Part shown: piece after piece, positions 58,870-64,000 of the stretch
How positions within the stretch are numbered: position 1 is the first letter of the stretch
How the letters are laid out: each line of letters starts with the position of its first letter
Assembly (NCBI RefSeq): GCF_932294415.1
Contig: NC_065536.1
Location: 17,605,974-17,669,973, forward strand
Direction: 5' to 3'
DNA from: Quercus robur
Lineage: Eukaryota > Streptophyta > Magnoliopsida > Fagales > Fagaceae
Length of the DNA: 64,000 bases
Made by a program: the position numbers and the translations under genes
Notes under the pieces: generated by a model
Told to the model about the DNA's origin: nothing
Database searches by the model: none
What the model saw: the letters and a program-made list of their open reading frames with translations, nothing else

Positions 58870-59920
58870 CAACACAAAAAACGACAGCATTTCTGCTAAA
58901 CCTATCGATAACATTGATGAATCCATTGACGATCCCAAAATTCCAGTTGGAATCGCCGTCCGCTCCACCCCTATAGTCACAATTGCACTTCCTGCCGCCG
59001 CGGCCGCCCCTCTAGGCAACCCTCCGATCACAGCCACCACCACCACCACTACCATAATTGTGAATTCAAAACGACAGCGTGTTGAGAATGAGAACAAGAA
59101 CGATGCATGGGCCATGCAGGAAGAGAAAAGGCATGTGGACTGTTCTCGGAGACTGATTCAACGGATTTGGACTAACGAGGATGAGATTGAGCTCCTACGA
59201 GGCTTCCTTGAGTTCACAACACAGCGTGGCTCCACAAATTACAATGTCACCAAAGAATTCTACGATCAAATCAGGTCCAAACTTCAGGTTGAGTTCAACA
59301 AGAACCAGCTCTCTGATAAGCTCAGCAAGTTAAAGAGAAAGTACAAAAGAATTCTTGAAAAAATCAACCCAGACAAAGAGTTTTCTTTCAAGACCGCACA
59401 TGAACAAGCCAGGTTTGAAATTTCTCGTAAGATCTGGGGTGATATTGTTGGCCGAATTGGCGTTGAAGATAACATGTTGGATGAGGATGAACCGAGTTCT
59501 AGCCTTAATGACATTAATCTTGTCAATGTTAAGGTGGAGGATGAGGAAGTTATGGGTGATTTTAGGCCATGGAAGCGACCAAAGTCTCTGTCAAGTTTGA
59601 AAATCAATGAGAAGCACGTTTCGAACAATGGTACTTTGCCAAATGACATTGAAAATGGGAATAATGACGTAGCGAGCTTGATTGAGGATACGGTGAAGAG
59701 TTTATCACCATTGTTTCAAGAGCTGTTGAGCAATGCATTGAGTCCAACGCAATTGAGTCCTGATGGGGTGTCGACGACGAATATGCAGAGTGGAGAAGCG
59801 GTGGATGAGAAGTGGAAGGAGCAAAAGATTAAGGAGTTGGAGGTTTATTCAAAGCGTTTGGAGTTGGTGCAGGATCAGATTAAAGCAACATTGGAGGAAT
59901 TGAAGTCTATGGGAGGTTGA
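58778..59920 (+). CDS. GeBP/STOREKEEPER-family DNA-binding protein (DUF573), copy 2
   Basis: Intact single-exon protein of 380 residues. The N-terminus has a Ser run (14-23) and a short Ala run, then a basic SKRQRVE. The DUF573 domain (about 122-221) contains SRRLIQRIWTNEDEIELLRG, NKNQLSDKLSKLKRKYKR and RFEISRKIW. A C-terminal leucine-zipper-like helix (KELEVYSKRLELVQDQIKAT) ends in LKSMGG, as in copy 1. It lacks the long acidic start and Gly-rich stretch of copy 1. The two genes are divergent, about 5.3 kb apart, and look like an old inverted duplication. ATG 58778 gives MKMLSS, and a second in-frame ATG follows two codons later. An overlapping upstream ATG (58774) could reduce its translation. 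Confidence 0.9.
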   Translation: MKMLSSLVGWIIPSSSSSSSSSSQNDEKEDDNTKNDSISAKPIDNIDESIDDPKIPVGIAVRSTPIVTIALPAAAAAPLGNPPITATTTTTTIIVNSKRQRVENENKNDAWAMQEEKRHVDCSRRLIQRIWTNEDEIELLRGFLEFTTQRGSTNYNVTKEFYDQIRSKLQVEFNKNQLSDKLSKLKRKYKRILEKINPDKEFSFKTAHEQARFEISRKIWGDIVGRIGVEDNMLDEDEPSSSLNDINLVNVKVEDEEVMGDFRPWKRPKSLSSLKINEKHVSNNGTLPNDIENGNNDVASLIEDTVKSLSPLFQELLSNALSPTQLSPDGVSTTNMQSGEAVDEKWKEQKIKELEVYSKRLELVQDQIKATLEELKSMGG

Positions 59921-62581
59921 TGGAGGATATATTCGGGTTTGAATCCGAACATATGCAGACTTTTTGGGTCTTAAGCTTTTACTTTTTTCACAAATTTTTC
60001 TTGGTGATTGGTCACTAGTTGATAGTGCACGTAGCAAGAAATAATTGAGTTTTTGGTTTATATATCCTTACTGGGTTTATTAAAATAGTTTTTTAACAAT
60101 AATTTCTGAAATTTGATAGTATGGTCATATTAATATTGTTTGGATACAATTTGCCCAATTAATTATCATCCCATGCATAGGTTGTTTTTGTTTTCATGCA
60201 TTAGCTAGACTCATTGAATTCAAGTATTCATCCAAAGATCGTGTCCAAGTTACAATTTAAGGCTAATTTGAAGCAGGTTGTTTTTATTTTCATGCATTAG
60301 CTTACGCAGATTTTTCCTGCCCTTACCGCAACAGAGAGATCCCATACACACGGTTTTAGATGCGGTCCATGGAGTGAAGCCACTAGCACTGATCCCCCTC
60401 CTCGAAGCATTGCCGACGCAATGACTCCATGCACCCGCGAGAGGGACCCATAGAAGGCGGTGTTGGACTTCATGGACGGAATATTGAAGCTCTATGTTAC
60501 GCTCACTATCCCAATCTCCCAGCCCTCCTTGTCTCATAGTCTCTCTCGGAGGTTTTGTAGAAGATGTTACAAATTAAAGATAGCCAAAGATATCTTTAGT
60601 AGGGGGGTTTGTGGACCGTGGTTCAAGACCTGAGGGTAGATTTAGGGTTATATATTTCCAACCATGACTAGAAAAAGAAAAAGAAAAAGAAAGTAAAGTA
60701 GAGGAAGAGAGGGTTTTTGGGTTCTGTTAATTTATTGCTGAGTTGGTTAATTGAGTTGGAAAGCACTAATTGGGCTTTTTGAGTTGATTAATTGAGTTGG
60801 CCAGCACTAATTGGGCAATTTGGGCTAGCTAAGTCAGCAATTTTAGCTTAACACTTTTTTATTTTTTTGAAAAAAAATATTGAGTGATATACTGATATGG
60901 TCCCTGACCCCAATCTGCCAAAATTAAAAATTAAAAAAGAAGGAGAAACTATTTAAAATGTCGGGAAGCTAAGCTAATACTTTGAAGAGATTCCAGTTGA
61001 GTATCCAATATAAGACTTAGCTTCTATACTAATCACATCATTTACACCTGAATATTACAGCATAAAAGTCTTTAGCTTGTTTCAAGGTTCAACTCATAAG
61101 TTTCTTGACTTCTATTCAAAGATTTTGGCACAATCCTACCCTTAATAAGATTTTAGTAGGGTATAAAAGAATGAGTTGTACATGATGAATTATTGAAAGA
61201 ACATTTACTCTATAAATAACACAAATTTACCTTCTCTTGCACATAATACTTAATGATTTTTATTTTTAAATAGGACATGGTATGACCCCAAAAAAAAAAA
61301 AAAAAAAAGCGTGGAAGTCATGCTTGGTAACACAATTAAATAATTGTAAAAAAAAAATGTCAAAACAATAAAATGCCTTTTCTGTTTTGAATTCAAATAG
61401 CAATAAACCATTGAATTTGTCTATGATGCACATTGTTGGCATAAAAATTGTATTTAAGATCATAGTTGTCACAAGATAAGAACCAGTCTTTTTTTCCTTT
61501 TATTGACCTAAAAATAATTAATAAAAAAATACACCATTAAATTACGAATATATCATACTTAGAAAGAATTTAAATGCACCTAACATTTATGTCAAGAAAT
61601 CAAATTTGCCATTATCCATCAATTGATTTTATGTCCATTTATGCCAGAGCCGGCGTGCGGTATACACTAGCTATAGCTGTCAAAAGATTTGATCATGAAA
61701 CAATTCTTATTATTATAAATAGATTAGTAGCACCTTCTTTATACCATACAGTTTTCATCCATGTTAGCTTCTCTCCTTCTAGATTTCTCAAAAATTATAT
61801 TTATCATCCATTCAGATCACAATATCGGATCAATGATTTACCAGAATAGAGCTTCATGTTTAATTTGAAATTAAACAGGGTAATGCATGAATATAGCCCT
61901 GGAGCTTTCAAGTTCGGTGAGTTATTAATATTGCTTTTAGTAATAATCCAATTGCTAGTATGAATGCTAGGCTAAAAACCTCACATTTATATTTTTTGGG
62001 TTTTTGTTACAGGTTGGAGTTCTTATATCAAACCATCACATAATGCGCTTGGGATGATTCAACAGTTGCAGCAAACAAGAGCATCATGCACAGAAATCTT
62101 CCACCAAAGGAATATGTCTACTTCACAAATAATTAAATCGTTACTAGATAGCCATGCATGCAAATAAAGTTTTGCATAGCATTTACTTCTCATGCAATGG
62201 TCCAGTTGAAATGTATCTTTTATTTTCAAAAAGATTTTTTTTTTTTTTAAATGTCAAGATGTAACTATCACATATATCAAAATCTCAGAGAATAGAGTGT
62301 ATGTTTATGAAATGATGTTTTATTGATTTTTCGAAACCTCATGGAAGGTTAGTAATTTTGTTAATTTTGAAATTAGTTGTACTCTTGGAGAATGAGAGAT
62401 CTAAATTGAGTTGCTGAAAAATATATTTTTTAAATGAACTTTTTTTAATAGACGAAGAATGAATTTTTTTTTTTAATAAAAAAAATATTTAATGTATGAA
62501 AGGGTAAAAAATAATGCATCCCCTTGTTTCCTAAGAAAATGAACTTTTTTTTGGTGTATGATGTACATGTTAGGAGTTGTC

Positions 62582-62617
<36 letters not shown>

Positions 62618-62683
62618 CAACAAAAGGGGGGGGGATTTTGAGACAAAATTTTGATTTGCGTAGAATGCATTTTAAGATATTAA
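59921..62683. other. 3' flank of GeBP copy 2 and intergenic DNA
   Basis: The first ~200 bp are likely 3' UTR. A less AT-rich stretch at 60300-60540 is protein-like on both strands but I recognise no family; it may be a gene scrap. Short ATT microsatellite at 62581-62618. Otherwise AT-rich and featureless. Confidence 0.45.
62581..62618. repeat. (ATT)n microsatellite
   Basis: About 12 perfect ATT units. Confidence 0.9.
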
Positions 62684-62824
62684 GGGGCTGTTTGTTAGTG
62701 TTATTTAAACAACAGTTTTCGTTGTTTAAACGACACAACACGTATTTTCACAGTACTTTTTCACTCACATATATTTCAACAATATTTAAATAACGTTATT
62801 GGTACAACATTACCAAACGGGCTT
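62684..62824. mobile_element. Small hAT-like MITE, copy C
   Basis: Starts GGGGCTGTTTGTTAGTG and ends ACATTACCAAACGGGCTT. The interior CAGTTTTCGTTGTTTAAACG and ACACGTATTTTCACAGTACT match copies A and B. Target duplication not resolved. Confidence 0.65.
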
Positions 62825-64000
62825 TAACTTTCCGACAACTTCCTCAAGAAGCTTTGCTTGGAATTGAAATTTTGAAGAATTCAGATTTTCTAGATTTTCT
62901 AAGATAATCTACCAAATAGATTCAAATCCTCTAGATTTCCTAGAGGATCTAAATCCAATTCTGAATGGCTTGCTCAAGCATGCTTTAATTTCAATTGCTT
63001 GAGCAAGCAAAAGCAGGCCTCAATTGCTTGAGCAGCCCATGGGCAGCACTTATGTTTATTACTGCTCATTGTTACAGAGCTTGCTTGAGCAGATTCATTT
63101 CTTGCTCGAGCAAGATTCTACATATTGGATTCAACCAACTAAAAACGTAACAAATTGGATATTATTTATAACCGAATCCATAAATATATGTTTTTGTGCT
63201 TAACTCGAAACCTTTTATAGATGAGATAAGAATTTTACAGTACACACTTTTTTTTTTTAATGTACTATATGGACTTCATCCTTTTCCTTTCTTATCTTTT
63301 CTTCTTCTTCTTTTTTTTTTCATATATATCCTACCTAATTTTAATTGTTAACACATGTTATTGCCTTATTTAATATATATTTTATAATAATATATGTATG
63401 TAGAGATTAGGTAGGTATGATATGTACCTAAAAGAAAATTTGTGTATTGTAGAATGAATGATCATTCATGAGATAGTTTTTGATCTTTAATTATCTTGAT
63501 ATTATACAAAAATGTAAGATATAAGGAAATTATGTAATCTAATGATAGAATTATTGAAAAATGAATCTAATAACAAGTTTTTAATTAAATGATATGAGTC
63601 TTTTTAAAGATACAACAAAAATTTACAAAAAATTACAACATTCCCAAATTAGTTTACCAATTCACACTTGAACTTTAAAAAAATTAAATTGAAAATTGTG
63701 GTAGATCCATGTTTAAGGTGGTATGTTAATTTGAAAATTTTGTGAAATTATTGTGAATTTTTATTATGTCAATAGCTTTATTGAAATTGTATTGCCTTAA
63801 TATAAATTAAATGGGAGAGATGCAGCTTAACACGTTTGTAGGTGGTCCATATGGACCCGAATCCAAAAACTAAAAAAAGGAAGGACAAATTATTTAAAAG
63901 TTTGTGAGTTGTTTCAATTCATAAATTTCTTGGCTTCTTGTAGGAAATCTGGGAAATGGGAATAATCCTATCCTTAATAAGTTTTTAGTGGGGTGTAAAA
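62825..64000. other. Intergenic AT-rich DNA with a cluster of TTGAGCAAG-type inverted motifs
   Basis: Between 62965 and 63115 the motif (T)TGCTTGAGCAAG and close variants occur repeatedly in both orientations. No gene recognised to the window end. Confidence 0.5.

Noticed and set aside
61574-61849. 91-residue plus-strand protein
   Set aside because: No domain, AT-rich composition, no supporting splice or promoter context.

Overview
This is a nuclear genome segment from a woody eudicot. Introns, AT-rich intergenic DNA, a plastid rubredoxin gene, two GeBP/STOREKEEPER-type genes, a coiled-coil NLR resistance-gene relic and dense plant transposons all point that way. The repeat spectrum would fit Fagales, but I cannot fix the species.

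Layout. (1) Positions 1-11077 hold a decayed Ty3/gypsy element of the Tat lineage, coding on the minus strand. It has dual RNase H, an 82/84-bp tandem array downstream of integrase, and an extra antisense ORF (aORF) with introns and its own TATA box on the plus strand. Its parts lie in permuted order around one LTR (integrase, array, aORF, LTR, gag, protease, RT, RNase H), and a second aORF fragment is joined at position 300/301. (2) 11078-14895 carries homopolymer-rich repeats and a LINE-1 3' end. (3) 14896-15489 is an intact single-exon rubredoxin gene (minus). (4) 16132-22665 holds a MULE-like palindromic MITE, a 2.6-kb solo LTR, a LINE fragment and a probable minus-strand LTR. (5) 23617-38236 is one CNL-type NLR gene (minus) broken by two CACTA transposons. 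They sit 67 bp apart on either side of the start of its P-loop, each with a perfect 3-bp target-site duplication. The first carries at least four spliced exons of a host coiled-coil gene, the second an exon of an ACR (ACT-domain-repeat) gene. (6) 38921-46640 is a graveyard of solo LTRs, one nested in a hAT-like MITE. (7) 52225-59920 contains two divergently oriented GeBP/STOREKEEPER-family paralogues about 5.3 kb apart, with a SINE and small MITEs between them. (8) 59921-64000 is AT-rich with another MITE copy.

The three genes likely to be functional are the rubredoxin (photosystem II accumulation in the plastid) and the two GeBP-type DNA-binding proteins. Everything else recognisable is transposon-derived or a pseudogene. 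The most unusual locus is the pair of gene-capturing CACTA elements inside the NLR. No CRISPR, rRNA or convincing tRNA gene was seen.
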